Source of the DNA: a virus | DNA length: 31,962 nucleotides | IMG/VR virus record: IMGVR_UViG_3300032242_000899 | Location: 1 to 31,962 of that record | Reading direction: 5' to 3' (one strand) | In this document: in pieces, positions 13,641-21,295 of the stretch | Layout: each line of letters starts with the position of its first letter | Numbering within the stretch: the first letter of the stretch is position 1 | Position numbers and translations under genes: made by a program | Notes under the pieces: model-generated | What the model saw: the letters and a program-made list of their open reading frames with translations, nothing else | What the model was told of the DNA's origin: nothing | Database searches by the model: none

Positions 13641-15430
13641 TAGACCAAACCACCTAAGAACGGAGGCGAGGAGCCATCAATCGGGTCAGGAGTACCAATA
13701 ACTTGTGGGACTACTGCCATGGCGTTAACAAAATCTTGAAACGTAACTGTTGCTGGTATTAAGTAAGCCCAGCGGAAATAGGAAATCGACTGTGATCCTG
13801 TTGGCACGTTAGGTTCAACATAAACGTAAAGAATACCATTGGGGTTGCCAAAACCGTCGATGACTTGACCGCCACCTGTGATGTTAATAGGCCCAATCAC
13901 AGAACCATCAGCTCCAGCAAGGATCATTTGCATACCTGATTGGAACCAATCAAAGTTATCGGAGATGACATACAAAATGCTGTCACCGCTAGTAGCGATA
14001 CCCCTAGCCGCTCGATACTGGTCGGTGGTGATGTCGTTGTAGACAGACTCCCACGCTTGGGCTATGGCAGATGGGTTAGACGAAAACTCTACTGGGCCGT
14101 ATGGGTAGTTGAACGAAATGCTGTCAGTATTAAAAAACGAACGACCAGAAGCATTGGTATCGCTTAATGATAATGATTGCGATAGTGATCGAGGAAGAAT
14201 CTGTTGGAGTTTTGGAAAGTCAATAAGGGTAATGGTGGGCCAGGATGTTTGGCCTCCCACAGTGGGGACTACACCGTTAAGGTTAATAACATAACCATTA
14301 CCAGCATCGTTGATGACCGCATAGTTGATAGGGACGATAGTTGATGTGCCGTTAGTAAAGATAGCGTGAGTAGCATTGGCTACAACGCTGCTAAGGCTAC
14401 GGACATAGAACCCTGCATCGCCAGCAACAGGAGTACCCGAGTACTGCCATACGCCCAAGCTTACATTGTAAGTAAGGTTGGCGTAAGAGGTGAATGGCGC
14501 GTAGGGGCTATCGTTCACCGAGGCTGTATCGCTAGATGCCACGGTGCGAGTTACCGTTGATTTCTCGCCCAGAATGATAGAAGTAGCGTTCATCGTGCTA
14601 GAAGCAGATGATGTGATGGTATTGGTTGTGTTGTTAAGCGAGGTGCCTAGCCTGTAACAGATGCGAAGAATGGTGTTAGCGATACCTGTGGGGTTAGTAA
14701 GTTGTGTCCATCCAGCAGTCTGACCGTTAAGCAGAGAGCCAGTAGCCATAGTAAATGCTGCCATCTGCCCACCGGAAGGGCCATTAACCCAGTTGGCGGT
14801 GTTACAGGCGAGTGAAGTAGCCGTAGCAGAAACGTTAATGTTCTGGTTCTGGAACCACGTCTGACCGCCAGGCGCATTGGTCAGTGTGGTGGCCGGAGTA
14901 CCAGACATAGAAAGGTCTGAAACTGCGCCAGTGGCGGTTGGGGAGAAGTTAGAGGACGTAGCAGGGGTAAAACTGATAACCGAGCGAATCTGCAAAGTGT
15001 TAGTACCCGAAGTAATAAGGTCACGTCCACCAGGCGCGTCAACACCAGAGACAGGCGTACCACCAGTAAAAGTAGTGGTGTTCGTCAGGGTGGCTATTGC
15101 GCTTAGATTTGTCCAACCGGAAAACTCTGCGACAATGATCCCGTGTACAGCAGTACTACCAAGGAACATGTTGATAGATGTAGTGGCGCTAGTTACTGTA
15201 CCTACCCAAGCGGAAACATTGTAAGATCCGCTTACTCCAAGGCGCGTTCCAACACAGGCAAAAGTCGCCGGCCCAGACATGGCCCAACAGTATCCACCGG
15301 CCGACTGTGGGGTAAGAGTAAAGACAACAATCTGCCGCCCCACCGTTGGCGTGAAGCCTGTGGTGTAAGTCCAGGTGTTGGCAGGAGCGCCGATTAAACC
15401 TGCCGACTGGTTTGCTAGGGCAATAGCCAT
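13640..15430 (-). CDS. Large beta-rich virion surface protein
   Basis: A 596-residue protein that is very rich in Ser, Thr, Asn, Gly and Ala, with few charged residues. Alternating hydrophobic strands suggest stacked beta-sandwich domains, roughly 1-220 and 220-400. A short region near 410-450 carries the Ser-Leu-Ser-Leu-Ser-Asp-Thr repeat shared with the next gene. The C-terminal 150 residues contain Trp/Tyr-rich strands such as Asp-Asn-Phe-Asp-Trp-Phe. Composition and place among tail genes point to a fibre, spike or decoration protein. The ribosome site AGAAGGGA lies upstream. No enzymatic motif is visible. Confidence 0.6.
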   Translation of the reverse strand: MAIALANQSAGLIGAPANTWTYTTGFTPTVGRQIVVFTLTPQSAGGYCWAMSGPATFACVGTRLGVSGSYNVSAWVGTVTSATTSINMFLGSTAVHGIIVAEFSGWTNLSAIATLTNTTTFTGGTPVSGVDAPGGRDLITSGTNTLQIRSVISFTPATSSNFSPTATGAVSDLSMSGTPATTLTNAPGGQTWFQNQNINVSATATSLACNTANWVNGPSGGQMAAFTMATGSLLNGQTAGWTQLTNPTGIANTILRICYRLGTSLNNTTNTITSSASSTMNATSIILGEKSTVTRTVASSDTASVNDSPYAPFTSYANLTYNVSLGVWQYSGTPVAGDAGFYVRSLSSVVANATHAIFTNGTSTIVPINYAVINDAGNGYVINLNGVVPTVGGQTSWPTITLIDFPKLQQILPRSLSQSLSLSDTNASGRSFFNTDSISFNYPYGPVEFSSNPSAIAQAWESVYNDITTDQYRAARGIATSGDSILYVISDNFDWFQSGMQMILAGADGSVIGPINITGGGQVIDGFGNPNGILYVYVEPNVPTGSQSISYFRWAYLIPATVTFQDFVNAMAVVPQVIGTPDPIDGSSPPFLGGLV

Positions 15431-15448
15431 TTGGCTACGTCCCTTCTA

Positions 15449-16177
15449 CTAGCTCTGGCTGATAGTTTCCGTGACTACCAACTGGTCGTTGATAGCTGAA
15501 ACGGTCGGAGCAGAGGCAACTTGAGTGCAAAACAGCAGGGTATCAAGGGTCGCGCCACGTGTCGCTTGGGCAATGTACGGAGCATTAAAGATTCCGATTG
15601 CATTAACCGTGACTGCGCCAGCAGCCGTAAGCGTCCAAGTAGACGAAAGTGTAATCGTGCTGGTCGTGTTGCTCGCACCGGTAGGTGTTGAGACCGAGGT
15701 GACGGCAACGGTAGCCAACTTACGGACAAGACCGTTAGCAGCCAGTTCGTTGAAGGTAGCTTCGGTAGCAGTACCAAATGCAGCACCAGTCCATGATCCG
15801 CTGTTCAGGGCAGAAGTAGGGGCAGTCGAGAGTGACAAGTAGTAACCAGGGAGAGGCTGACCAACAATGGTCACGGTGCCAGCTCCGACCGTCAGCGATG
15901 TAGTGACTGCACCGCTGCTCTGGGTGTACCAACCGTCGACAGTCACCGAGGTACCGGTCGTGTCTGCCTTAGCAAGACCAACATAGGTTGAACCACCAGT
16001 CGTGACGATGATTTGATTACCAAAGGCTACGTTGGTCGACGCGCTAAGCGTCACCACAAGACCAGAAATACCAGTTGTGGCGGCTACGAGGGCATTAGTC
16101 GTGCCAGCGGTAGCGGAATAGTTGTAACCAAACAGAGACTTGATAAGGCTCTTTGATCCGTTTTGAGTGATTGCCAT
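15449..16177 (-). CDS. Beta-rich structural protein, 242 residues
   Basis: The product has a short basic N-terminus (Met-Ala-Ile-Thr-Gln, then Ser-Lys-Ser-Leu-Ile-Lys-Ser-Leu-Phe-Gly-Tyr) followed by about 200 residues of Thr/Val/Ala/Gly-rich beta strands. It ends with Thr-Glu-Thr-Ile-Ser-Gln-Ser, resembling one unit of the repeat in the two following proteins. Probably a virion component such as a decoration or fibre-base protein. It is coupled by TAATG to the 105-residue gene upstream. Confidence 0.55.
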   Translation of the reverse strand: MAITQNGSKSLIKSLFGYNYSATAGTTNALVAATTGISGLVVTLSASTNVAFGNQIIVTTGGSTYVGLAKADTTGTSVTVDGWYTQSSGAVTTSLTVGAGTVTIVGQPLPGYYLSLSTAPTSALNSGSWTGAAFGTATEATFNELAANGLVRKLATVAVTSVSTPTGASNTTSTITLSSTWTLTAAGAVTVNAIGIFNAPYIAQATRGATLDTLLFCTQVASAPTVSAINDQLVVTETISQS

Positions 16178-16494
16178 TAGTTGTCCTCGGGGTTAACGCG
16201 CTCACCTACGGGGCAACCGTAGATAGCGGAAAGTTGTGATTGCAAGTTTTCATTCTCTGACCAGACCCATGATGGGGCGTCAGCAAGTGAGTGTGATTTC
16301 CAAATGCCATTGGGGGAGATAATCATCAGTAGTGCATCTGAACCAGGGATGTTCATTTGACCACGGAAAATCTGCCCTAAGACCTCGGGGATGTCTAGGG
16401 TTCCAGCAACAGAAACATCATCAGGAAAGTCGATGTATGTAACGCCAACACCGTCTTCTCCGATTGGCTTTGGGTTGCCTAACTGAACCTTCAT
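16177..16494 (-). CDS. Hypothetical protein, 105 residues
   Basis: A soluble, acidic protein with an N-terminal beta region (Val-Gln-Leu-Gly-Asn-Pro, Gly-Val-Gly-Val-Thr-Tyr-Ile-Asp-Phe), a central stretch with Leu-Met-Ile-Ile-Ser-Pro-Asn-Gly and a Trp-rich turn (Trp-Val-Trp), then a C-terminal helix. The frame extends to 16614, but ATG 16494 forms an ATGA overlap with the preceding gene and is preferred. Its place in the head-to-tail interval suggests a minor structural or completion protein; no family recognised. Confidence 0.6.
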   Translation of the reverse strand: MKVQLGNPKPIGEDGVGVTYIDFPDDVSVAGTLDIPEVLGQIFRGQMNIPGSDALLMIISPNGIWKSHSLADAPSWVWSENENLQSQLSAIYGCPVGERVNPEDN

Positions 16495-16712
16495 CGCTCG
16501 ATGTCTCCATCGGCCATAGATCCAAGGTTTGCGGTATCCGACCAACCACGGCTCGACGAGGTAGTCGTGCGACCAGGTACCCCTTCGCCTACTGGCATGG
16601 TTAGCGGCGTCCATCCACCGTTCATCTTTTCGTCAGCAAGTGAGGTAGGGCCAAAGTCCATCATGGCGTAGCCATTGCGCTTGCGGTCGGTCTGTCCGTC
16701 ACGATTCGCCAT
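16491..16712 (-). CDS. Hypothetical protein, 73 residues
   Basis: A small polar protein, basic at the N-terminus (Arg-Asp-Gly-Gln-Thr-Asp-Arg-Lys-Arg), with Gly/Thr/Ser-rich disordered sequence after residue 30 and no cysteine or membrane segment. It is joined to both neighbours (TAATG at 16712, ATGA at 16491). It belongs to the run of five tiny genes downstream of the capsid gene. Function unknown. Confidence 0.5.
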   Translation of the reverse strand: MANRDGQTDRKRNGYAMMDFGPTSLADEKMNGGWTPLTMPVGEGVPGRTTTSSSRGWSDTANLGSMADGDIER

Positions 16713-16966
16713 TACATGCCCTCACGGGTACGGAATGGGTCAACAGGAGGAACAACGCCGTGGGCATAGCTCAAGACCGTAACGCCCTCTGGGGCGCCCA
16801 TGGGCATCCCCTTGGAGCGAGCAGTGTTAGCCTCAACGCCACGAAGGTTCTTGGTAGGGCCAGGGTTCTGGTATCCGGCGGTCGTAGGGTTGAGGGTCAT
16901 GCCCTCGCTCATTCCCTTGGAACCGTCTAACTCCTGCTCGGTAGCAAGGTGTGCAGCTTTATCCAT
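16712..16966 (-). CDS. Hypothetical protein, 84 residues
   Basis: The product begins with a short charged helix (Met-Asp-Lys-Ala-Ala-His-Leu) and continues as Gly/Pro/Asn/Met-rich, probably disordered sequence. A longer frame to 16999 exists, but ATG 16966 shares its A with the TAA of the preceding gene (TAATG), matching the junctions on either side. No family recognised; possibly a virion-associated small protein. Confidence 0.5.
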   Translation of the reverse strand: MDKAAHLATEQELDGSKGMSEGMTLNPTTAGYQNPGPTKNLRGVEANTARSKGMPMGAPEGVTVLSYAHGVVPPVDPFRTREGM

Positions 16967-17148
16967 TACTTCATTGCCTTTCGGGTCATGTCGCAGCAAC
17001 CGCAGTAACAGGGGTCAGGCTGCTGGTCGTACTTGGAATACATGGCGTCGTTCTGACGGGCATACGCTTGGCGATTGAACGTTGATCCTCCAGGGACGCC
17101 TGCGCTCTCCATACCCATTGTTAGACCGAGGCTTGTGGGGTTAGCCAT
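16966..17148 (-). CDS. 60-residue protein with a Cys-rich knot
   Basis: The first 40 residues are Gly/Ser/Met-rich and low in structure. Residues about 47-52 contain four cysteines within six positions (Cys-Tyr-Cys-Gly-Cys-Cys), followed by Asp-Met-Thr-Arg-Lys. Such dense cysteines could bind one metal ion or form disulfides in the particle. TAATG junctions on both sides. No family recognised. Confidence 0.5.
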   Translation of the reverse strand: MANPTSLGLTMGMESAGVPGGSTFNRQAYARQNDAMYSKYDQQPDPCYCGCCDMTRKAMK

Positions 17149-17300
17149 TAGTTACCTTCTTCGTGGTCGGGGCCGTACTGCTCTGATAGGGGAACTGGAG
17201 TGCCATCCGCTGTGGTCAAACGACCGCAGATGAGACACTGGTGTTCATGAATCAACTCCTGAATCTCTCGGGAGCCGCATGATCCGCAACGGATGGTCAC
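17148..17300 (-). CDS. 50-residue zinc-ribbon protein, GTG start
   Basis: It fills the gap after the capsid gene. The frame starts at GTG 17300, with an in-frame TAG a few codons upstream, so no longer start is possible; AGGTAA lies just before it. The product carries two standard knuckles, Cys5-x2-Cys8-Gly and Cys22-x2-Cys25-Gly, then a polar acidic tail: a rubredoxin-type zinc ribbon. Its stop overlaps the next start as TAATG. Function unknown. Confidence 0.65.
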   Translation of the reverse strand: MTIRCGSCGSREIQELIHEHQCLICGRLTTADGTPVPLSEQYGPDHEEGN

Positions 17301-17316
17301 TCTAGTTACCTAACTA

Positions 17317-18396
17317 CTACTGGTCTGCTGGTGCAATGTTGGGGTCGTTGTAGGTCAGCGATGAGGTGCTGGCTACGGCACGAACCGATGCCTTACGGAA
17401 ACCACTGTAACCACCGAGCCAGTACCAACCAAGTGGTACGAAGCGACGGAGGTAGTCGGTGATAGGACCAGGAACAATGTGAGGAACGGCACCGTTGCCA
17501 TCGACAATCGAGTGAGCCTTAGCAAGACCCTGGCGACCCATGCAGATTGACAAGTACACGTCACCGGCAGGGTTGCCCGAGAGGCCCGAGTTCTGCTGGT
17601 CAGCAGGAGGCGTGAAGGAACTGTCAGCGTAGACAGGCGCACGTGGGGTTTCGATGAAGCGGAAACCTTCGAATGCACCCATTTCACCCGACCAGATTTC
17701 ACCTGGCTGCGAGTAGACGTGGGGGAGGCGCCATCCGGCGGCTCCGGTGTCCTGCTGGATGTCGAATACTACGTCGGGGTGGACGTAGGCAACGTAGAAA
17801 CCACCAAAGGCAGCAACGTTGCTTGCACGAAGCGCAGCGCGCTGCTTAGCAAAGTCGGAACCCTTGGCCGTAGCACCCGTACCAGTGAAGGTCGTGGAGA
17901 CGTTGGATCCACCGTTGGTGCCACCCGTAGGAGTACCGGTGACGGTAGCGGCAAGCGTACCGGCGCCAGCGTTGTTCCAGTAGGAAGAACCGTTGGTCAT
18001 TACGAAGTCACGGAGGACGTTACGTGCAATGCTGTCAAGGGACAGACCAGCGTTGTAACCGATTACGTTGGCGACAACTGGGTCGATTTCAACGAATGAG
18101 GTTCCACGGAGCTTAGCGGTTGTGAGTACGGCGTTACCGTATTCAGCCAACGAAACCGTGACAGTGCTGTCGCTAAGTGCAACAGCGGAAATGTCGCTGA
18201 CTTCGGAGATGGCAGTGGAAGCGACTGGAAGGTCGTTAACAATGGTGAACTGAACCGACGAACCAGGCATTGACTGGGCGGTCGGCATGACATCTGCGGC
18301 TTGGTCAAAGTAAAGCTCGGGACGGAGTGCGAAGTATGCAAGCCGGTCGTAAGCCTTCTGTGAAAAGTCGAGACTGGAAACTTGAGTGATTGCCAC
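17317..18396 (-). CDS. Major capsid protein, N4-gp56-like
   Basis: The 359-residue product forms the icosahedral shell. It begins with a short helical arm, has a region around 77-100 (Thr-Val-Thr-Val-Ser-Leu-Ala-Glu-Tyr-Gly-Asn-Ala-Val then Thr-Thr-Ala-Lys-Leu-Arg-Gly) and later Tyr-Val-His-Pro-Asp-Val-Val and a Gly-Glu-Met-Gly-Ala-Phe-Glu-Gly-Phe-Arg-Phe-Ile-Glu block. Both patterns are typical of the N4-gp56 major capsid family, an HK97 fold. The start is GTG with AGAGAA upstream. No prohead protease gene is recognisable in the window, which fits a coat that is not N-terminally processed. It follows the scaffold gene by 37 bases. Confidence 0.85.
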   Translation of the reverse strand: MAITQVSSLDFSQKAYDRLAYFALRPELYFDQAADVMPTAQSMPGSSVQFTIVNDLPVASTAISEVSDISAVALSDSTVTVSLAEYGNAVLTTAKLRGTSFVEIDPVVANVIGYNAGLSLDSIARNVLRDFVMTNGSSYWNNAGAGTLAATVTGTPTGGTNGGSNVSTTFTGTGATAKGSDFAKQRAALRASNVAAFGGFYVAYVHPDVVFDIQQDTGAAGWRLPHVYSQPGEIWSGEMGAFEGFRFIETPRAPVYADSSFTPPADQQNSGLSGNPAGDVYLSICMGRQGLAKAHSIVDGNGAVPHIVPGPITDYLRRFVPLGWYWLGGYSGFRKASVRAVASTSSLTYNDPNIAPADQ

Positions 18397-18433
18397 TTGA
18401 GATTCTCTTTCTATGAAGGGTTAAAAAACGGGA

Positions 18434-18925
18434 CTAAAAACTGCCAGGAGGAGTAATACCGAGTTCGGGATTGCTTCGAGCAAACTTTGTGATCACGGCC
18501 ATTGCATCCTTTTCCGAGTTGGCATCTCCCATTTCGGCAAGAAACGCTTGTCCAGCATCTACCGGTGGATTGCCACCAGCACTGGTTGCGGCTCCTGCAA
18601 CGCGACGGAAACTGTCGAGTTCGGAATCTGACACGGAGTTGTCTTGACCTTGATGGTCGGAGTTACCAAGTACCCCATACTTTGCAGCTTCGGCTTTAAC
18701 AGCCTCTGGGGTATTTTCGCCCTGGTATGCCACACGGAGCAGTGCGCCCACACCATCCTCGGGGATTCCAGCCTTAGCAAAGGCAAGTTCCTTTTGGAGT
18801 GTTGCTAACTGTTCCCGTGAGGATTGCACTTCTTGTGCTACCTTTTGGGCTTCACGTAGCTGTTTCCGAATGTTCGGATCCAATACGTTAGTATCTTCGG
18901 TTTCTTCAAGTTCAAAGTTGTCCAT
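18434..18925 (-). CDS. Scaffolding protein
   Basis: The 163-residue product is acidic at the N-terminus. Residues about 20-55 form a clear coiled coil (Lys-Gln-Leu-Arg-Glu-Ala-Gln-Lys and so on), the middle is Gly/Asn-rich and flexible, and the C-terminal helix ends in Pro-Gly-Ser-Phe. This layout, together with its place immediately before the capsid gene, is typical of phage scaffolds, which guide shell assembly and leave before packaging. ATG 18925 is preferred to 18940 because AGAGAG lies just upstream. It is the first gene after the 373-base gap and so may start a transcription unit. Confidence 0.75.
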   Translation of the reverse strand: MDNFELEETEDTNVLDPNIRKQLREAQKVAQEVQSSREQLATLQKELAFAKAGIPEDGVGALLRVAYQGENTPEAVKAEAAKYGVLGNSDHQGQDNSVSDSELDSFRRVAGAATSAGGNPPVDAGQAFLAEMGDANSEKDAMAVITKFARSNPELGITPPGSF

Positions 18926-18947
18926 GTCGCTCTCTAGCATTTACGCA

Positions 18948-18968
18948 GATAGGTAAGAGGCACCTATC
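18948..18968 (-). other. Perfect 7-bp hairpin before the scaffold gene
   Basis: GATAGGT (18948-18954) pairs with ACCTATC (18962-18968) around a 7-base loop. It ends about 8 bases before the ATG at 18940 and about 23 before the preferred start at 18925. No U-tract follows, so it is not an obvious terminator. Translational control or mRNA stabilisation of the capsid transcript is possible. Confidence 0.6.
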
Positions 18969-19067
18969 CGATGTTGGGTTTGCACTACTACGCACCAGAG
19001 GATGTGCAGCCTTTGGCGGCTTAACGGCCTAGCGCACCTCGTAAGGGCCAAGCTCTCGTTAACATCC

Positions 19068-19076
19068 ATTGTATCA
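19068..19076 (-). promoter_or_regulatory. Putative extended -10 promoter of capsid genes
   Basis: TGATACAAT on the minus strand matches TG-N-TATAAT with one difference, and matches the element before the left-end genes (TGCTACAAT) except at N. No good -35 lies 16-18 bases upstream, so it would rely on the extended -10 or on an activator. It lies inside a non-coding gap at a module boundary, which raises its credibility. Confidence 0.35.
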
Positions 19077-19102
19077 GCAGAAAAAGTCTTGTGGGGGCGC
19101 CG

Positions 19103-19167
19103 TTATCTGATTTGGCACCGTTTTATTATCGGATTTGGCATTTGAGTAAAAATGCAAAGATATGGCA
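19103..19167 (-). repeat. Direct repeats upstream of the capsid genes
   Basis: TTATCNGATTTGGCA occurs at 19103-19117 and 19126-19140, differing only at N, and a nine-base partial copy (GATATGGCA) lies at 19159-19167. The start-to-start spacing of the core is 23 and 27 bases, about two to two and a half helical turns. This suits repeated binding sites for an activator or repressor just upstream of the putative -10. Confidence 0.55.
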
Positions 19168-19313
19168 AAACCATACCGGAACTGGGATAGTTCTGCCATC
19201 AAAAGTGGGGGAGAAGTGGACAAAAACGATAGAGTGGAGCAGTCGGGTTCCTGCCCGATACACTCAAAGGGTTACAGTCGAAGGGTATCGCTGGGAAGCG
19301 AGGCTCCTAGACC

Positions 19314-20732
19314 CTACTGGGCGTACCCTGCACCCTTGACACCGGACTGGTCTGCCAGCATCTGACCACCAGCCTTCGACGCTTGTGCGCGTTCCTGTTG
19401 GGCTTGCTCGACCTGCTGTTGTGCGCCTAGTTGGTCGGTGCCGTAGCCTCCGATAGCGGCTCCAAGAACGTTCTCGGAACTAGCAGTGGTCTGATTGGTC
19501 ATACCGTAAGACTGCTTCTGCAAATCACGGAGGGAGTTCGCTTGGTCAACTGCCTTATTTGCCGCCTCTTGGGATACACCCGAGAATGGGTTGTCGATGA
19601 GGGCGGTAAGTTTGTTGCCTTGGTCGGCGTTGATACCGGCACTAGCACCACGTACCTGCATTGAAGCACTAGCCATCTGATCCTTGATGCGCTCGTAGCC
19701 GTTAACAGGATCAAGAATGTAATGCGCCGCTTGGCCAGGACTAAGATTCCATTGCTTTTCCAGCATATCTTTAACACCTTGGGGAGCATTCTGATACGCC
19801 TCGACTGCTAGTTGGGCGCGCTGGGTCAAAGTCTGGGGAGTGATGTTATTAGCAATCATGGACGCAGTAGTCGCAGCGTCAAGTTTTGGCATGCCGTATT
19901 GTGCCATCACTGTCTGATAATCAGTGACTGCCTGCTGATACTGTGCTGGGGTTTGTACGTTGATGGCATTGCCCGTTTGGTGTGCCGTGACTAAACCAGG
20001 GAAATCTTTTTGAAATGCCTGAACGGTCTGCGCCAACGCACCGGTTGACCCCTTTGGATCATAGAGTGCGCTCTCGATTTGCTTGGCAGTCCAGCCGGAG
20101 TTCACCGCTTTAATAATCTCATTTTGCACAGCTGGTTTGTCAAAGGTTGGCCAATACTGCATAAATGCATCTACGCTGTCGTAGTTACGGTTCTGCGAGT
20201 AAGTCCAGTTCTTCATAATGGCGCCGCCAGAAGCATTGGACTTGTAAGGGTATGTGGCAACGTAGGAACTAATAGTGTCAGGTGCCGATGTAGGAACTAC
20301 GCTTACACCGATGCGGTTAGCCGCATCTCCCATGGCATTGTTAATAACGTCTCGCATGTGGAGAAAAGTGCCTTGTGTTTGCCAGTTTTTGTAGGCTTCA
20401 CCGCTTTTTTGACTCATTCCAAGCGTGGAGAACAGCGTATCAAAAGCAGAGTTTTGCACCCCTGTCAGTTTGTTATCATGGCGCATCATGGTCAGTGCTG
20501 CTATGTCCTGCGACGAAACGTAGGACGTGCCGTTGATATTATCAAGTCCAAGACCCTTACCGATATCGGAGTATGAGACAGGGATGTACACTCCAGTTTG
20601 AGTAGCCCACTTGCCAAACTGACGTGCAGCAATCGCCTTTTTGTCGCCTACTAGATATTTTTTAGCGTAATCAAGTTGCTTAAGTGTACCGGTACTATTG
20701 GCATTGGAATCTAAGATGTTGGAATCAGCCAT
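19314..20732 (-). CDS. Probable internal virion (ejection) protein, 472 residues
   Basis: A Gln/Ala/Asn/Ser-rich, mostly helical protein. The N-terminal 100 residues contain Tyr/Gly-rich turns. The middle (about 200-340) is helical with several Tyr-Gln and Gln-Thr runs. The C-terminal 90 residues form a Gln/Ala coiled region ending in Gly-Gly-Gln-Met-Leu and Gly-Ala-Gly-Tyr-Ala-Gln. No catalytic motif is seen. Composition and position, after the giant protein and before the scaffold, fit an internal core or ejection protein that leaves the capsid with the DNA. It starts two bases after the upstream stop. Confidence 0.5.
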   Translation of the reverse strand: MADSNILDSNANSTGTLKQLDYAKKYLVGDKKAIAARQFGKWATQTGVYIPVSYSDIGKGLGLDNINGTSYVSSQDIAALTMMRHDNKLTGVQNSAFDTLFSTLGMSQKSGEAYKNWQTQGTFLHMRDVINNAMGDAANRIGVSVVPTSAPDTISSYVATYPYKSNASGGAIMKNWTYSQNRNYDSVDAFMQYWPTFDKPAVQNEIIKAVNSGWTAKQIESALYDPKGSTGALAQTVQAFQKDFPGLVTAHQTGNAINVQTPAQYQQAVTDYQTVMAQYGMPKLDAATTASMIANNITPQTLTQRAQLAVEAYQNAPQGVKDMLEKQWNLSPGQAAHYILDPVNGYERIKDQMASASMQVRGASAGINADQGNKLTALIDNPFSGVSQEAANKAVDQANSLRDLQKQSYGMTNQTTASSENVLGAAIGGYGTDQLGAQQQVEQAQQERAQASKAGGQMLADQSGVKGAGYAQ

Positions 20733-20734
20733 CG

Positions 20735-21295
20735 TTACGCCTTTCGTGGAGTGTGGAGTAGGTTATGAAGTTCGCTCAACACAGCATCCTGCTGGGCCTG
20801 TCCTTTTTCGGTCTTGTGGAAACCGAACTCTGGGTTTGTCAGGAGTTCCTGGCGCCAGTGTTCTAATGACATGGGGGTAGGGCGTCCAGTCTTCTCGTCG
20901 ACATTACCTGTAAGAGCCTTATTCCAGTTTGGGTCGGTAAAGTTAGGCTCCACCTCTTGCCCGAGGGTCTGCTTTGCCAGCATGCGGTACGGATCGAGAA
21001 GCGCCTTGACAGGGATACCTTGCTGGATTTGTGGTGCAAGCGTGGGGTAGAGACCTGATGCCATTTGCTGAATGTATTTTGAGAACTCACCGACTGCCTC
21101 GGAATGCTTCGTGTGGCGACCTGCAAGGTTCTGGCCCCAGTCCTTGATTGCTTCAAAGTCCATGGGAACGTGGTTGTCTTCGGCTACCTTCTGCAAAGCA
21201 CCGAGGACGTGGAAGTTGTGCAGGGTATCATCTCCCTGTGGTGTGGCGTCCATGGTTGGAGTAGCTTCTGGCATAGTTTCGTTAGGCGTTGTCAC
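20735..21295 (-). CDS. Hypothetical virion-block protein, 186 residues
   Basis: A soluble, helical protein with a disordered Thr/Pro/Met-rich N-terminus (1-25). It has a helical core containing Trp53, and Asn-Leu-Ala-Gly-Arg-His, Tyr-Pro-Thr-Leu-Ala-Pro and Pro-Met-Ser-Leu-Glu-His-Trp-Arg segments, with no cysteines and no membrane span. The start is GTG and overlaps the end of the giant gene by 14 bases. Because it lies between two putative internal virion proteins, a chaperone or core-protein role is plausible; no family recognised. Confidence 0.55.
   Translation of the reverse strand: MTTPNETMPEATPTMDATPQGDDTLHNFHVLGALQKVAEDNHVPMDFEAIKDWGQNLAGRHTKHSEAVGEFSKYIQQMASGLYPTLAPQIQQGIPVKALLDPYRMLAKQTLGQEVEPNFTDPNWNKALTGNVDEKTGRPTPMSLEHWRQELLTNPEFGFHKTEKGQAQQDAVLSELHNLLHTPRKA

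Larger units (their letters stand above)
18941..19313 (-). promoter_or_regulatory. Longest gene-free gap; leader and promoter region of the capsid genes
   Basis: No supported coding frame lies here. On the minus strand, two near-identical 15-base direct repeats (19103-19117 and 19126-19140) plus a partial copy (19159-19167) precede a TG-A-TACAAT extended -10 at 19068-19073. Downstream comes a region able to fold as an enclosing helix (18970-18975 with 19061-19066) around two adjacent small hairpins (18992-19007 and 19008-19021), then a perfect 7-bp hairpin (18948-18968) just before the scaffold start. Near the upstream end two weaker hairpins (19243-19258 and 19288-19301) follow the stop of the 472-residue gene without a U-tract. 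Confidence 0.55.

Noticed and set aside
18970-19066. Possible tRNA or tRNA-like RNA in the leader
   Set aside because: There is an acceptor-like outer helix, but no T-arm consensus, anticodon arm or D-arm can be placed.
19074-19199. 41-codon minus-strand frame in the 373-base gap
   Set aside because: No ribosome site before the ATG, no coupling, no recognisable features.
19091-19339. 82-codon plus-strand frame in the same gap
   Set aside because: It would be the only plus-strand gene, starts at GTG with no ribosome site and runs into the 3' end of the 472-residue gene. A faint likeness to an integrase arm domain was too weak to keep.
20079-20576. 165-codon plus-strand frame opposite the 472-residue gene
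   Set aside because: Antisense shadow; Cys- and Val-rich composition typical of the reverse reading of coding DNA.
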